From the NCBI GenBank assembly GCA_027021365.1, contig JALUUM010000016.1, positions 1 through 64,000 on the forward strand: a stretch of 64,000 bases of DNA, written 5' to 3'. The notes beneath the pieces are model-generated. The model worked only from the letters and a program-made list of their open reading frames with translations, searched no databases and was not told the origin of the DNA. The position numbers were made by a program, and so were the translations under genes. Of this stretch, positions 35,380-44,522 are shown piece by piece. Positions within the stretch are counted from its first letter, which is position 1. The number at the start of each line of letters is the position of its first letter. The stretch is from Spirochaetales bacterium (GTDB lineage Bacteria > Spirochaetota > Spirochaetia > SZUA-6).

Positions 35380-36114
35380 TCAACCGATTTTCAGAGAGGT
35401 GATCTGGGAGGCCAGGTCTATCGGCCCCGAATAATTTTCTGCAGCCTCTTCTATCAGTTGCTCGTGGTTGCCGAAGTGTGGCAGATGGGTAAGCAGAAGG
35501 CGTCTGGCCTGGGTCATTTTGGCAAGCTTTCCCGCCTCACCGGCTGTCATGTGCCCCTCTACGGCTCCTGCATTTGCGTTGTAGAGGCTCGACTCGCAGA
35601 TAAGCAGATCGGCATACATGGAAAAATTTACCAGATCCTCATACCAGGCAGTATCACCGGTATAGACTATTGTTGAATTACCCTTCTGAACCCGTATGGC
35701 AAGGGATGGATCGGGGTGAACAGTTCTGCTGAAGGTAAAATTCATGCTTCCTATCTTAACCGTTGATTCTTCCCGAATGGGAATCCCTTCCGTTGCATCG
35801 AGGTAGGAGAGTTCATCGAAATCTTCCGTATACTTATGACCGTATATCTGAAGGGTATTCCTTCTCTTGCCCAGTATCATGTCGATACTGGCCGCATACT
35901 GCAGGCACTTGATATCGGCTATATGATCCGCATGATAGTGGGAGAGAACCACAGCGTCTATCTCTCTCAGTTCGATGAGGTTTTGAATTTTTGAGAGGAC
36001 AGCGGAACCGCAATCGATGAGAACTATTTTTTCACCGTCTTCCAGAAGATAACCGGAGGTTGCACCGTTTTCCTCTGGGTATGCGCCCCAAAAACCCACA
36101 ACTGTAAGTAACAA
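35380..36114 (-). CDS. Metallo-beta-lactamase-fold hydrolase
   Basis: 244 aa cytoplasmic MBL-fold enzyme. The Zn motif SHYHADH (H59, H61, D63, H64) is intact, as are TVHPD, YTGDTAWYEDL and a final LLLTHLPHFG, giving the full set of metal ligands as in RNase Z/phosphodiesterase-like members. TTG start supported by CCGGAG 6 nt upstream. Heads the Dpp operon, so it may process the imported compound (for example open a lactone or amide); that is inference. Confidence 0.85.
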   Translation of the reverse strand: MLLTVVGFWGAYPEENGATSGYLLEDGEKIVLIDCGSAVLSKIQNLIELREIDAVVLSHYHADHIADIKCLQYAASIDMILGKRRNTLQIYGHKYTEDFDELSYLDATEGIPIREESTVKIGSMNFTFSRTVHPDPSLAIRVQKGNSTIVYTGDTAWYEDLVNFSMYADLLICESSLYNANAGAVEGHMTAGEAGKLAKMTQARRLLLTHLPHFGNHEQLIEEAAENYSGPIDLASQITSLKIG

Positions 36115-36329
36115 TTAAATCTCCGGATAATGCTGTTTTTTAATATTTTTTTCTATTTCCTGTTAAAGGATAAACTTAAAAGCTACGATTGGTCAATTAG
36201 GGAAAGAAAAACTTGAAAAAATGTATAAAATATTATTCCAGCAATAATAATTGGAGATTTATTTGTTGAAAAAATACGTTTATCGACTATATTTATATAA
36301 CAAGGAGGGGAGGATGGGGGGTTATAGAA
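36115..36329. other. Divergent intergenic region between MBL/dpp operon and add
   Basis: About 215 bp of AT-rich DNA. It must contain both promoters. On the minus strand TTGACC followed after 17 nt by TTATCC is a weak candidate. Nothing else recognised. Confidence 0.35.
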
Positions 36330-37415
36330 TTGGAGTTGAAGGTGAATCAAAAAAATGACTCGGCAGTGTCACTTTCCGTACTGCTTAGAGACTTTCCCAA
36401 GGTGGAACTTCACAGACACCTAGAGGGTACATTCCCGGTAAAGAAACTATACGAGCTTTCATTAAAAAATGGAATAGACGCTCCCAAGGAGTTCGATGAT
36501 TTTATCGAATTCATTCAGTTTCCCAGGGATTCCAAACCGGATTTCCTCACTTTTCTTGAAAAATTCAAGAACAACTGGTATCGGTCTTACGAGGATGTAT
36601 ACTGGATAACCTATCACTCTGTGAAAGATTTCATAAATGACGGAATATTCTATATTGAGCTCAGGTTTTCACCGGAGCATTTTTCGCTGGAGAACGATTT
36701 CGATAGGGGGAAAGTGACAAGGCTTATTGTCGAGGCGGGAAACAAGGCGGCTGAAGAAACTGGTATAGTGATAAAGTATCTTCTTACATTCAACAGGGGC
36801 AAGCAGAGTGAGGATGAAATGATACCCCTGTACAATAAATTGAAAAAGCTCGATCTTGCAGATGTTGTAGGGATTGACCTTGCAGGGGATGAGACGAATT
36901 TCCCACCCGCACTCTTCAAGAATTTTTTCGACCTGGTGGAAGCCGATGGCCTCTACAAGTCTTCCATTCATGCCGGTGAGGTGAGCCCTTCCCGGCAGAT
37001 CTGGGAATCCATAGATATTCTTCATGCGGCAAGAATAGGACACGGGATATCGACGATAAAGGATGCCAAATTGCAGGAATACCTGAAGGAGAGACACGTA
37101 TGCCTCGAGCAGTGCATCACGTCGAACTACCAGACAGGCTCCTGGCCGGATGAGAAAAACCATCCCATGGGTGAACTGTACAGAAAAGGAGTTCCTGTTA
37201 CCATAAACTCCGATGATCCGACCATTCAAGGGATAGACCTTACCGGTGACTACGTAAAGGCTGTCGAGTACCTCGGTTTCAGTATAGATGATCTTGTAGA
37301 ATTGAATCTGGAAGCCATAGATTACAGTTTCAATACCGAAGAGTACAAGAAGTCTTTGAAATCCCGCTATCTTGAAAAAGTAAGGCACTTCAAAGAAAAG
37401 CATAAACTCTCCTGA
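36330..37415 (+). CDS. add: Adenosine deaminase family protein
   Basis: 361 aa, metal-dependent amidohydrolase converting adenosine to inosine (or a related purine). Motifs: LHRHLEG (metal His 28 and 30), SIHAGE (catalytic Glu), ARIGHG and TINSDDPTIQG (metal Asp). All active-site residues are present. No ATG is available; TTG 36330 is preceded by GGGGGG at 8 nt, and GTG 36342 with GGAG is an alternative. The residues around LLRDFPKVELHRH match classical Add. Monocistronic or followed by nifJ after 106 bp with its own promoter. Confidence 0.9.
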   Translation: MELKVNQKNDSAVSLSVLLRDFPKVELHRHLEGTFPVKKLYELSLKNGIDAPKEFDDFIEFIQFPRDSKPDFLTFLEKFKNNWYRSYEDVYWITYHSVKDFINDGIFYIELRFSPEHFSLENDFDRGKVTRLIVEAGNKAAEETGIVIKYLLTFNRGKQSEDEMIPLYNKLKKLDLADVVGIDLAGDETNFPPALFKNFFDLVEADGLYKSSIHAGEVSPSRQIWESIDILHAARIGHGISTIKDAKLQEYLKERHVCLEQCITSNYQTGSWPDEKNHPMGELYRKGVPVTINSDDPTIQGIDLTGDYVKAVEYLGFSIDDLVELNLEAIDYSFNTEEYKKSLKSRYLEKVRHFKEKHKLS

Positions 37416-37463
37416 ATTGAATAAAATTAATCCGTTTATACGATCTCTTATTATTGCATTAAT

Positions 37464-37498
37464 TTGTGAATAGGATTACATTATATATAATTAATCCT
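37464..37498 (+). promoter_or_regulatory. nifJ promoter with overlapping inverted repeat
   Basis: TTGTGA (37464-37469), 16 nt, TATAAT (37486-37491). An inverted repeat AGGATTA (37472-37478) and TAATCCT (37492-37498) flanks the -10, which is a plausible operator for a redox or metabolic regulator. Confidence 0.55.
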
Positions 37499-37521
37499 AA
37501 ATAAATAAAGAGGTTTTCAAA

Positions 37522-40500
37522 ATGGCTGGTAAAACTGTTATGATCGATGGCAATACGGCTGCTGCAACGGTAGCCCATGCTACAAATGAAGTGATTGCCA
37601 TATATCCAATTACTCCGTCTTCCCCTATGGGTGAGCTGTCAGATTACTTCTCGGCACAGGGGAAGAAGAATATCTGGGGTACTGTTCCGGTAGTTGTAGA
37701 GATGCAATCCGAAGGAGGTGCTTCCGGGGCTGTTCACGGAGCACTCACAACAGGGGCCCTTACTACGACCTTTACGGCCTCACAGGGACTCCTCCTCATG
37801 ATCCCCAATATGTTCAAGATAGCCGGTGAGCTTACACCAACGGTATTTCACATTGCAGCCCGTTCCGTTGCATGCCAGGCTCTTTCAATATTCGGAGATC
37901 ATTCCGATGTGATGGCAACGAGGGCAACGGGTTTTGCATTTCTTGCTTCCAACTCGGTTCAGGAGGTGATGGATTTTGCACTTATAGCCCAGGCCTCGAC
38001 CCTGGAAACACGGGTCCCCTTCCTCCACTTTTTCGATGGTTTCAGAACCTCTCACGAGATACAGAAGGTAGAAGAACTCAGTTTCGATGAGATGAAGGCT
38101 GTCATAGATGAAAAATCTGTGCTGGAACACAGGATGAGAGGTTTGAACCCTGAAAAGCCCTCCATCAGGGGGACTTCACAGAATCCCGATGTATTCTTTG
38201 CGGCAAGAGAAACGGTCAACAAGTATTACCTTGCAGCACCGGATAAAGTGCAGGCCGTAATGGACAGGTTTGCCTCCGTGGTAGGAAGAAAATACAGGCT
38301 ATTTGACTATGTTGGAGACCCGAGTGCCGAAAGGGTCGTAGTGATGATGGGTTCAGGAACTGAGGCAATGGAGCAAACCGTTCGATACCTTGTTGGAAAG
38401 GGAGAAAAGGTTGGCCTCATTAAAGTAAGGCTCTTCAGGCCTTTCAGTATAAAGCATTTCATAGCTGCACTCCCGTCTTCTGTAAAGGCCATTGCAGTCC
38501 TCGACCGGACGAAAGAACCCGGTTCAATGGGTGAGCCGCTCTACGAGGATGTAAGAACCTCAATAGGTGAAGCGATGAGGGAGGGAAGCCTTAAGATGGA
38601 TTACCCGGTGATTGTGGGTGGCCGCTATGGTCTCGGTTCCAATGAGTTCAATCCGGGAATGGCAAAGGCTGTTCTCGACAACCTATCAGAGAGCAAACCC
38701 AAGAATCACTTTACAGTAGGTATCTACGATGATGTAACCTTTACCAGTCTCAAGTGGGACAACAGTTTTTCTGCCGAGCCGAAGGGTGTCCATAGGGCTG
38801 TTTTCTACGGATTGGGAGGTGACGGTACTGTTGGGGCTAACAAGAACTCCATAAAGATAATAGGAAAGGCAACGGATAATTTCGCACAGGGCTACTTTGT
38901 CTATGATTCGAAGAAATCCGGGGCCATCACAATATCTCATTTAAGATTTGGCAAAGAGCCCATAAAGAGTACCTATCTCGTACAGAAGGCGAGTTTCCTT
39001 GCATGTCACAAGTTTAGCTTTGTAGAGAAGCTGGAGATGCTCGATAAACTGGAGGATGGAGGGACATTCCTCTTGAACTCACCCTTCGGGAAAGATGAAA
39101 TCTGGGAGAATATTCCAGTCGAGGTCCAGAAAGAAATAATCGACAGGAAAGCCAAGTTCTATATCATAGATGCAAACAAAATTGCAGAGGATCTTGGTCT
39201 CGGTTCGAGGATAAACATAATTCTACAGACTGCATTCTTCCTGATTTCTGGAATTCTTCCCAAGGATGAGGCGATAAACCTTATCAAGAAATCGATTCAG
39301 GATACATACGGGAGGAAGGGACAGGATATAGTGGACATGAATATCAAGGCGGTCGAGGCAGCCATTAACAAGATAGAAGAGGTAGACTATCCGAAGGAAA
39401 CAAAGGGTAACATTCATATGAAGCCTCCTGTGCCGGAAGATGCGCCTCGGTTTGTAAAGGAAGTGACAGGTGAAATCATTGCGGGAAGGGGAGAAAAGAT
39501 TCCGGTTTCGAAGCTGCCTGCAGACGGAACGTATCCTTCGGGTACTACGAAGTATGAGAAACGTAATGTTGCCGAGGCTGTTCCCGTCTGGGATCCGGAG
39601 ACTTGTATCCAATGCGGCGAATGTGCCTATGTCTGTCCCCATGCAGTAATCAGGATAAAAGTTTACGATGAGGAACACCTTAAAGGTGCACCTGAAAGTT
39701 TCCTTGTTGCCGATGCAAAGGGAAGGGAATTTGCAGGAAAGAAGTACACTCTGCAGATATCACCGGAGGACTGTACGGGTTGTGAAATATGTGTAAATGC
39801 TTGTCCGGCATACAAGAAGGAAAATGGTGTGAAGACGGACAGGAAGGCAATCAACATGGAGCCCTACATTCCAATAAAGGAACGTGAAATAGAAAAATAT
39901 GCTTTCTTCGAAAAACTTCCGGATACGGATCCTTCTCTTATAAAGAGGAACACGATAAAAGGTTCCCAGTTCATCGAGCCATTGTTCGAGTTTTCCGGAG
40001 CTTGTGCAGGCTGCGGTGAAACGCCCTATATCAAGCTGATGAGCCAGCTGTTCGGTGACAGGGCCGTGATAGCCAATGCAACGGGTTGTTCGTCGATATA
40101 CGGTGGCAACCTTCCAACCACTCCTTATACGACAAGGAAAGATGGCAGGGGTCCGGCATGGTCCAATTCCCTCTTCGAGGATGCAGCAGAGTTTGGTCTC
40201 GGAATGAGGCTGACGGCAGACAAGCTTACAGAGATGGCATACGAGCTGATAGACAGACTCATCGAAGAGAATGACGGAAACATAGAGAGGGATTTGCTCG
40301 AGGCAATAAAGAATGCCGATCAGTCTACGCAGGAGGGAATAGAGGAACAGAGAAAGAGGGTCGAAAAACTGAAGGAGCAATTAAAGGGAATCGATTCGGA
40401 AACTGCAAAGCACATGCTGTCAGCTGCAGATTACCTGATAAAACGCTCGGTATGGATAATCGGAGGAGATGGCTGGGCCTACGATATCGGTTACGGAGGT

Positions 40501-41091
40501 CTGGACCACGTCCTTGCATCGGGAAGGAATGTAAACCTCCTTGTTCTCGATACGCAGGTCTACTCCAATACCGGCGGACAGATGTCCAAGGCTACTCCGG
40601 TTGGAGCGGTTGCCAAATTCGCCGCTGCAGGGAAGCCCCATGCAAAGAAGGACCTCGGCCTGATGGCAATGAGTTACGGAAACGTTTATGTTGCAAGGGT
40701 TGCCATGGGTGCCAACAGTATTCAGACACTGCGTGCCTTTCTGGAGGCAGAGGCGTATGATGGCCCTTCTATAATCATTGCTTACTCCCACTGTATAGCA
40801 CACGGAATAGATATGGCGCTTGGCATGAATCAGCAAAAACTTGCAGTGGAGTCTGGTGCATGGAATCTGTTCAGGTATAATCCGGTGCTTGCCAGAGAGG
40901 GAAAGAATCCTTTGAAACTCGATTCCAAGGAACCATCGATAGACATTTCTGAATACATGAATAATGAAATACGATTCAGGTCCCTGAAACAGATAAATCC
41001 AGAACGAGCGGAGAAGTTATTGAACCTTGCACGGGAAGAGGCAAAGGAGAAGTACAAGTACTTCAAGTACCTGGCAGACAGGCCATACTGA
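37522..41091 (+). CDS. nifJ: Pyruvate:ferredoxin (flavodoxin) oxidoreductase, single-chain
   Basis: 1189-aa fused POR, oxidising pyruvate to acetyl-CoA and CO2 with reduced ferredoxin; central to anaerobic fermentation. Domains in order: pyrimidine-binding domain (MIDGNTAAATVAHATNEVIAIYPITPSSPMGE), transketolase C-like II domain, gamma domain (GLGGDGTVGANKNSIK), EKR linker, two [4Fe-4S] motifs (CIQCGECAYVCP and CTGCEICVNACP), proximal cluster CAGCGE, and the TPP site GDGWAYDIGYGGLDHVLASG with DTQVYSNTGGQMSKATP. Full length for the family. ATG has AAAGAGG upstream. A good terminator follows. Confidence 0.98.
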   Translation: MAGKTVMIDGNTAAATVAHATNEVIAIYPITPSSPMGELSDYFSAQGKKNIWGTVPVVVEMQSEGGASGAVHGALTTGALTTTFTASQGLLLMIPNMFKIAGELTPTVFHIAARSVACQALSIFGDHSDVMATRATGFAFLASNSVQEVMDFALIAQASTLETRVPFLHFFDGFRTSHEIQKVEELSFDEMKAVIDEKSVLEHRMRGLNPEKPSIRGTSQNPDVFFAARETVNKYYLAAPDKVQAVMDRFASVVGRKYRLFDYVGDPSAERVVVMMGSGTEAMEQTVRYLVGKGEKVGLIKVRLFRPFSIKHFIAALPSSVKAIAVLDRTKEPGSMGEPLYEDVRTSIGEAMREGSLKMDYPVIVGGRYGLGSNEFNPGMAKAVLDNLSESKPKNHFTVGIYDDVTFTSLKWDNSFSAEPKGVHRAVFYGLGGDGTVGANKNSIKIIGKATDNFAQGYFVYDSKKSGAITISHLRFGKEPIKSTYLVQKASFLACHKFSFVEKLEMLDKLEDGGTFLLNSPFGKDEIWENIPVEVQKEIIDRKAKFYIIDANKIAEDLGLGSRINIILQTAFFLISGILPKDEAINLIKKSIQDTYGRKGQDIVDMNIKAVEAAINKIEEVDYPKETKGNIHMKPPVPEDAPRFVKEVTGEIIAGRGEKIPVSKLPADGTYPSGTTKYEKRNVAEAVPVWDPETCIQCGECAYVCPHAVIRIKVYDEEHLKGAPESFLVADAKGREFAGKKYTLQISPEDCTGCEICVNACPAYKKENGVKTDRKAINMEPYIPIKEREIEKYAFFEKLPDTDPSLIKRNTIKGSQFIEPLFEFSGACAGCGETPYIKLMSQLFGDRAVIANATGCSSIYGGNLPTTPYTTRKDGRGPAWSNSLFEDAAEFGLGMRLTADKLTEMAYELIDRLIEENDGNIERDLLEAIKNADQSTQEGIEEQRKRVEKLKEQLKGIDSETAKHMLSAADYLIKRSVWIIGGDGWAYDIGYGGLDHVLASGRNVNLLVLDTQVYSNTGGQMSKATPVGAVAKFAAAGKPHAKKDLGLMAMSYGNVYVARVAMGANSIQTLRAFLEAEAYDGPSIIIAYSHCIAHGIDMALGMNQQKLAVESGAWNLFRYNPVLAREGKNPLKLDSKEPSIDISEYMNNEIRFRSLKQINPERAEKLLNLAREEAKEKYKYFKYLADRPY

Positions 41092-41108
41092 GCAATAGTG
41101 AAACAATA

Positions 41109-41137
41109 AGCCCGGTTTTTACCGGGCTCTTTTTTTG
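41109..41137 (+). terminator. Intrinsic terminator of nifJ
   Basis: AGCCCGGT (41109-41116), TTTT loop, ACCGGGCT (41121-41128), then C and a run of eight T. Confidence 0.95.
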
Positions 41138-41265
41138 TCTGTGGCATACAGAGTAATCTGCCTCAATGGATAAATAAATATATAGTAATTTTACCAATAA
41201 AGTCATTATAGAGGTGCAAATTGTTGAAATGGTAAAATATTAATTAATAATTTTTACTTTTTATA

Positions 41266-41294
41266 TTGACATTGGTATTTTCCTCTTCTATAAT
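41266..41294 (+). promoter_or_regulatory. Perfect consensus promoter directly abutting rpiR start
   Basis: TTGACA (41266-41271), exactly 17 nt, TATAAT (41289-41294). The -10 ends 7 nt before ATG 41302, so the predicted first transcribed base is the A of the start codon or its neighbour. Confidence 0.85.
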
Positions 41295-41301
41295 GGAAAA
41301 T

Positions 41302-42159
41302 ATGGGAATAGACACGGAATGGGCACTGCGCATTTCAAGAGCAACTCCCCATTTCAAGAAGAGTGACAGGATTATCCTTAAATATATAACCGATTTTCCT
41401 CAGGATGCTGCTTTTCTCTCCTTGAAGGAGCTCTCTTTCAAAACCGGAACAAGCAAGCCAACGCTGATAGAATTCTATAGAAAGCTTGGTTATGGCTCCT
41501 ACAGAGAATTCCTTGACGGAATAAAGAGCTTCTACGAGCATCATATCGATTCGTACAGGGCTTCCACTATAATATTCAGAAAAATCGATTCCATTGAAAG
41601 CCTCATAGGTTCAGCAGTGGAGACAGAGATGCGATCTATGAAGAGACTTCTCGAACTTGTGACTTCTGAAGACCTTGAGTATATTGCAGAGAGTATAATG
41701 GATTCGAAGGGCATATACTTCTTTGGTCCGGGAACGGGTTACTATCCTGCCCATTTCCTCTGTCAGCGGCTCAAGAGGTACAAGCTCAATACACATCTCA
41801 TTGAAAATGACTTTCAACATCTCGCTGAAGAGATATTTCCTGCAGGGGAGGGAGATGTACTGATTGTTTTTAACTATTTTCCCGAACCGAGCCTCATAGA
41901 AAATGTCATGTCATGTGCAAAGGGAGCAGGTTCCCGTGTGATTCTTGTAACGGGTAATATGTACCTGTCGCTGGCCAAATACTCTGACAGGGTGATTTAT
42001 ATAAACAGGGGGGATATCGGATTCAAGAATTCCATGGCAGTGCCCATGTCTTTTGCAAATATGATACTTCTCGCCCTTGAACTCAAGGGTGGAAATAGAT
42101 ACAGGGAACACCTGCGGGAACTCGAGGAGAGGAGGGAGAAATTCAAGCTTCTTCTGTAG
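41302..42159 (+). CDS. RpiR/MurR-family transcriptional regulator (HTH + SIS domain)
   Basis: 285 aa. N-terminal RpiR HTH: WALRISRATPHFKKSDRIILKYITDFPQDAAFLSLKELSFKTGTSKPTLIEFYRKLGYGSYREF. C-terminal SIS sugar-isomerase-like domain (about 120-260): SKGIYFFGPGTGYYPAHFL and DVLIVFNYFPEPSL, which senses phosphosugars. It precedes an Ugp-type sugar ABC operon and is its likely local regulator. ATG 41302 fits the family N-terminus; earlier in-frame ATG 41293 and TTG 41266 lie inside the promoter itself. No Shine-Dalgarno exists, so the mRNA looks leaderless. Confidence 0.9.
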   Translation: MGIDTEWALRISRATPHFKKSDRIILKYITDFPQDAAFLSLKELSFKTGTSKPTLIEFYRKLGYGSYREFLDGIKSFYEHHIDSYRASTIIFRKIDSIESLIGSAVETEMRSMKRLLELVTSEDLEYIAESIMDSKGIYFFGPGTGYYPAHFLCQRLKRYKLNTHLIENDFQHLAEEIFPAGEGDVLIVFNYFPEPSLIENVMSCAKGAGSRVILVTGNMYLSLAKYSDRVIYINRGDIGFKNSMAVPMSFANMILLALELKGGNRYREHLRELEERREKFKLLL

Positions 42160-42244
42160 GGATTGTGGTACTGATTGAAACCCACTTCACCCTCGAGTGA
42201 TATCCCGCTTGTGATACTATAAAACGAATAGAGGAGGAAAAACT

Positions 42245-43549
42245 ATGAAAGGAAGAGTGATTATCATTCTCCTTGCCCTACTGTTGGTAGCTGCTTTTCC
42301 GCTACTTGCAAAGGGCCAGGAAGAGGTGGCAAAGGGACCGGTAACGATAGAGGTTTACTATCCGGTAGCCGTTGATGCACCTATTGCAAAGATCTTAAGT
42401 GGTTACATTGCCGATTTCAAGAAGGAAAATCCCAATATCGAGGTAAAGCCGGTCTTTTCCGGGGGGTATGGCGATGTGAAGACGGCAATCCAGACAACAA
42501 TAGGTGGTGGCGGAAAGCCACCGGCACTTGCTGTTCTTCTGGCAACCGACCTCTACGATTTGATAAATGCCGACTACATAACACCTCTCGATTCTTACCT
42601 GGACAAGGTAAGTGATAAGGACAGGTACTTGAATGACTTTTTCGGTGCTTTCCTAGAAAACTCGACCTACCAGGGTAAACTGTGGTCTCTCCCCTTCCAG
42701 CGAAGCGCCGTTGTCATGTACTACAACAAGAGCCTCTTTTCAAGTGCGGGGCTTTCCGCACCGGATAGCTGGGATTCATGGGGAACAGCGGCATCCAAGC
42801 TTACTATGAGGTCAGGAGAAACGGTAAAGAGATGGGGCATTCAGTATCCTTCAGGATGGCCTTACTGGCTATTTCAACCCCTTGCAATTGGTGCGGGTAG
42901 AAACATAGTAGGAAAGAGTGATACCGAGGTTTACTTCGACTATCCGGAAGTGATTGATGCAATCAAGTTTTATATCTCCCTCTCGGAAAAATACCATGCT
43001 ACTCCCAAGGGTGTTCAGGCAGTATGGGGAGCCGCACCGACCAACTTCGCCAGTGAGGGAACAGCAATGATTGTTCATTCAACGGGCAGTTTATCCGGAA
43101 TACTAAAGCAGGCCAGTTTCGATGTGGGTGTAATGCCCATACCGGGAAAGAAGAAGGGTACATATGCCAGCGTTCCGGGCGGAGGAAATCTTTACATACT
43201 TAAAGCTGTCCCGGATAACGAGAAAGAGGCTGCTTTCAAGTTCATCCGATTTCTCACTTCGCCGAAATACGCCGCCGATTTCAGTATAAATACTGGTTAC
43301 ATAGCGACGAGAAAGAGTGCCTATGAAACATCATCGATGGAAGATTACCTAAAGAGAGTTCCGCAGGCCGCATCCACGAGAGATGCCCTGAAATATGCGG
43401 GAAGGGAGCTTTCCGTGCAGAACCTGGGAAAGGTACGTAACATTTTTCACAAGTACCTCCAGGCAGCGTACAACGGTAAGATGTCTCCGGAAGAGGCCAT
43501 GAAACAGGCTCAGAAAGAAGCGGATGAGGCATTGAAGGAATTTAAATAG
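42245..43549 (+). CDS. Sugar ABC transporter substrate-binding protein (UgpB/MalE-like, SBP_bac_1)
   Basis: 434 aa periplasmic binding protein. Signal peptide at residues 1-23 (LLVAAFPLLAKGQ). Features of the UgpB-like group: FKKENPNIEVKPVFSGGYGDVKTAIQTTI, GKLWSLPFQRSAVVMYYNKSLF, and WPYWLFQPLAIGAGRN. GAGGAGG lies 10 nt upstream. First gene of the ABC operon with two permeases; no ATPase gene is linked, so a shared MsmK/UgpC-type ATPase must be encoded elsewhere. Ligand could be glycerol-3-phosphate, a glycerophosphodiester or a sugar. Confidence 0.92.
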   Translation: MKGRVIIILLALLLVAAFPLLAKGQEEVAKGPVTIEVYYPVAVDAPIAKILSGYIADFKKENPNIEVKPVFSGGYGDVKTAIQTTIGGGGKPPALAVLLATDLYDLINADYITPLDSYLDKVSDKDRYLNDFFGAFLENSTYQGKLWSLPFQRSAVVMYYNKSLFSSAGLSAPDSWDSWGTAASKLTMRSGETVKRWGIQYPSGWPYWLFQPLAIGAGRNIVGKSDTEVYFDYPEVIDAIKFYISLSEKYHATPKGVQAVWGAAPTNFASEGTAMIVHSTGSLSGILKQASFDVGVMPIPGKKKGTYASVPGGGNLYILKAVPDNEKEAAFKFIRFLTSPKYAADFSINTGYIATRKSAYETSSMEDYLKRVPQAASTRDALKYAGRELSVQNLGKVRNIFHKYLQAAYNGKMSPEEAMKQAQKEADEALKEFK

Positions 43550-43574
43550 AAATTTAAGATTTGATTTCGTAAAC

Positions 43575-43610
43575 GGTCTTCACCCGGCTTCGATGATTCG
43601 GGTGAAGACC
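43575..43610 (+). other. Intercistronic hairpin after the binding-protein gene
   Basis: GGTCTTCACCCG (43575-43586) pairs perfectly with CGGGTGAAGACC (43599-43610) around a 12-nt loop. No T-run follows, so it is more likely an mRNA-stabilising or attenuating element than a full terminator. Confidence 0.8.
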
Positions 43611-43631
43611 CTCTGAAAAACTCTACGGGTC

Positions 43632-44522
43632 ATGAAAAAGAACAGAACAACAGGCGTACCTTATATCCTATTGATACCCACCTTCTTCTTCGTTACCCTC
43701 TTTACAGTATGGCCTACGCTTGTCTCCCTGATAAAGAGCCTCTACAGGCAGAGGCTCAATATTGCAAAGTTCAGGGAGCCTGTATTCATAGGACTGGGAA
43801 ACTATATAAGCCTTTTCCAAAATCATGATTTTCTGATGGTTCTCCTTAATACGTTTGTCTATGTGGCGGGAACCGTGCCTGTGAGTATTGCTCTGGCCTT
43901 TGTCTTTGCCATTCTTCTGGATAGAAAGATAAAGGGAATCGGTATTTTCCGGCTTTCCATATTCTATCCTACCATACTGCCAATGGTCAGTGCGGCAACT
44001 ATATGGATGTTTTTTCTGACACCTGATTACGGTCTGTTCAATACTACCCTTAGATTCTTTGGATACAGGGGGCCCCAGAACTGGACAGGTAATCCGGACC
44101 TTGCCCTCTTTGCAATCATGATAGTCGCCGTCTGGAAAAATGCCGGCTACTATATGATATTCTACCTTGCAGGCCTGCAGAACATCCCTAATGAAGTCTA
44201 TGAGGCCGCCAGGATAGATGGTTCGGGCTGGTTTAGAACAATGGTTTCGATAACCTTTCCCCTTTTAAGGCGGACCACACTCTTTATCAGTACAATAGCA
44301 TTTATAGGTGCATTTCAGACGGTAGATCATATCTTTGTTCTCACTTCCGGCGGACCAAGCGGCTCCAGTACCGTTCTCCTGTATTACCTCTGGCAGGAAC
44401 GCTTCGAGAACCTTGATATCGGGAAGTCAGCAGCACTCACCGTGATACTGATACTTATACTGCTCGTTTTCACTGTTACGAATTTCAGGTTGACAGAGTC
44501 GAAGGAGGAACAGGATGTTTAA
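43632..44522 (+). CDS. Sugar ABC transporter permease (UgpA/MalF-like)
   Basis: 296 aa with six hydrophobic helices. Starts TGVPYILLIPTFFFVTLFTVWPTLVSLIKSLY and carries the EAA loop EVYEAARIDGSGWFRTMVSITFPLLRRT. Pairs with the next permease, whose ATG lies inside this gene (8-nt overlap). Confidence 0.95.
   Translation: MKKNRTTGVPYILLIPTFFFVTLFTVWPTLVSLIKSLYRQRLNIAKFREPVFIGLGNYISLFQNHDFLMVLLNTFVYVAGTVPVSIALAFVFAILLDRKIKGIGIFRLSIFYPTILPMVSAATIWMFFLTPDYGLFNTTLRFFGYRGPQNWTGNPDLALFAIMIVAVWKNAGYYMIFYLAGLQNIPNEVYEAARIDGSGWFRTMVSITFPLLRRTTLFISTIAFIGAFQTVDHIFVLTSGGPSGSSTVLLYYLWQERFENLDIGKSAALTVILILILLVFTVTNFRLTESKEEQDV

Noticed and set aside
39223..40380. Long antisense open frames inside nifJ
   Set aside because: They lie opposite highly conserved POR domains and have no ribosome-binding site or homology signal.
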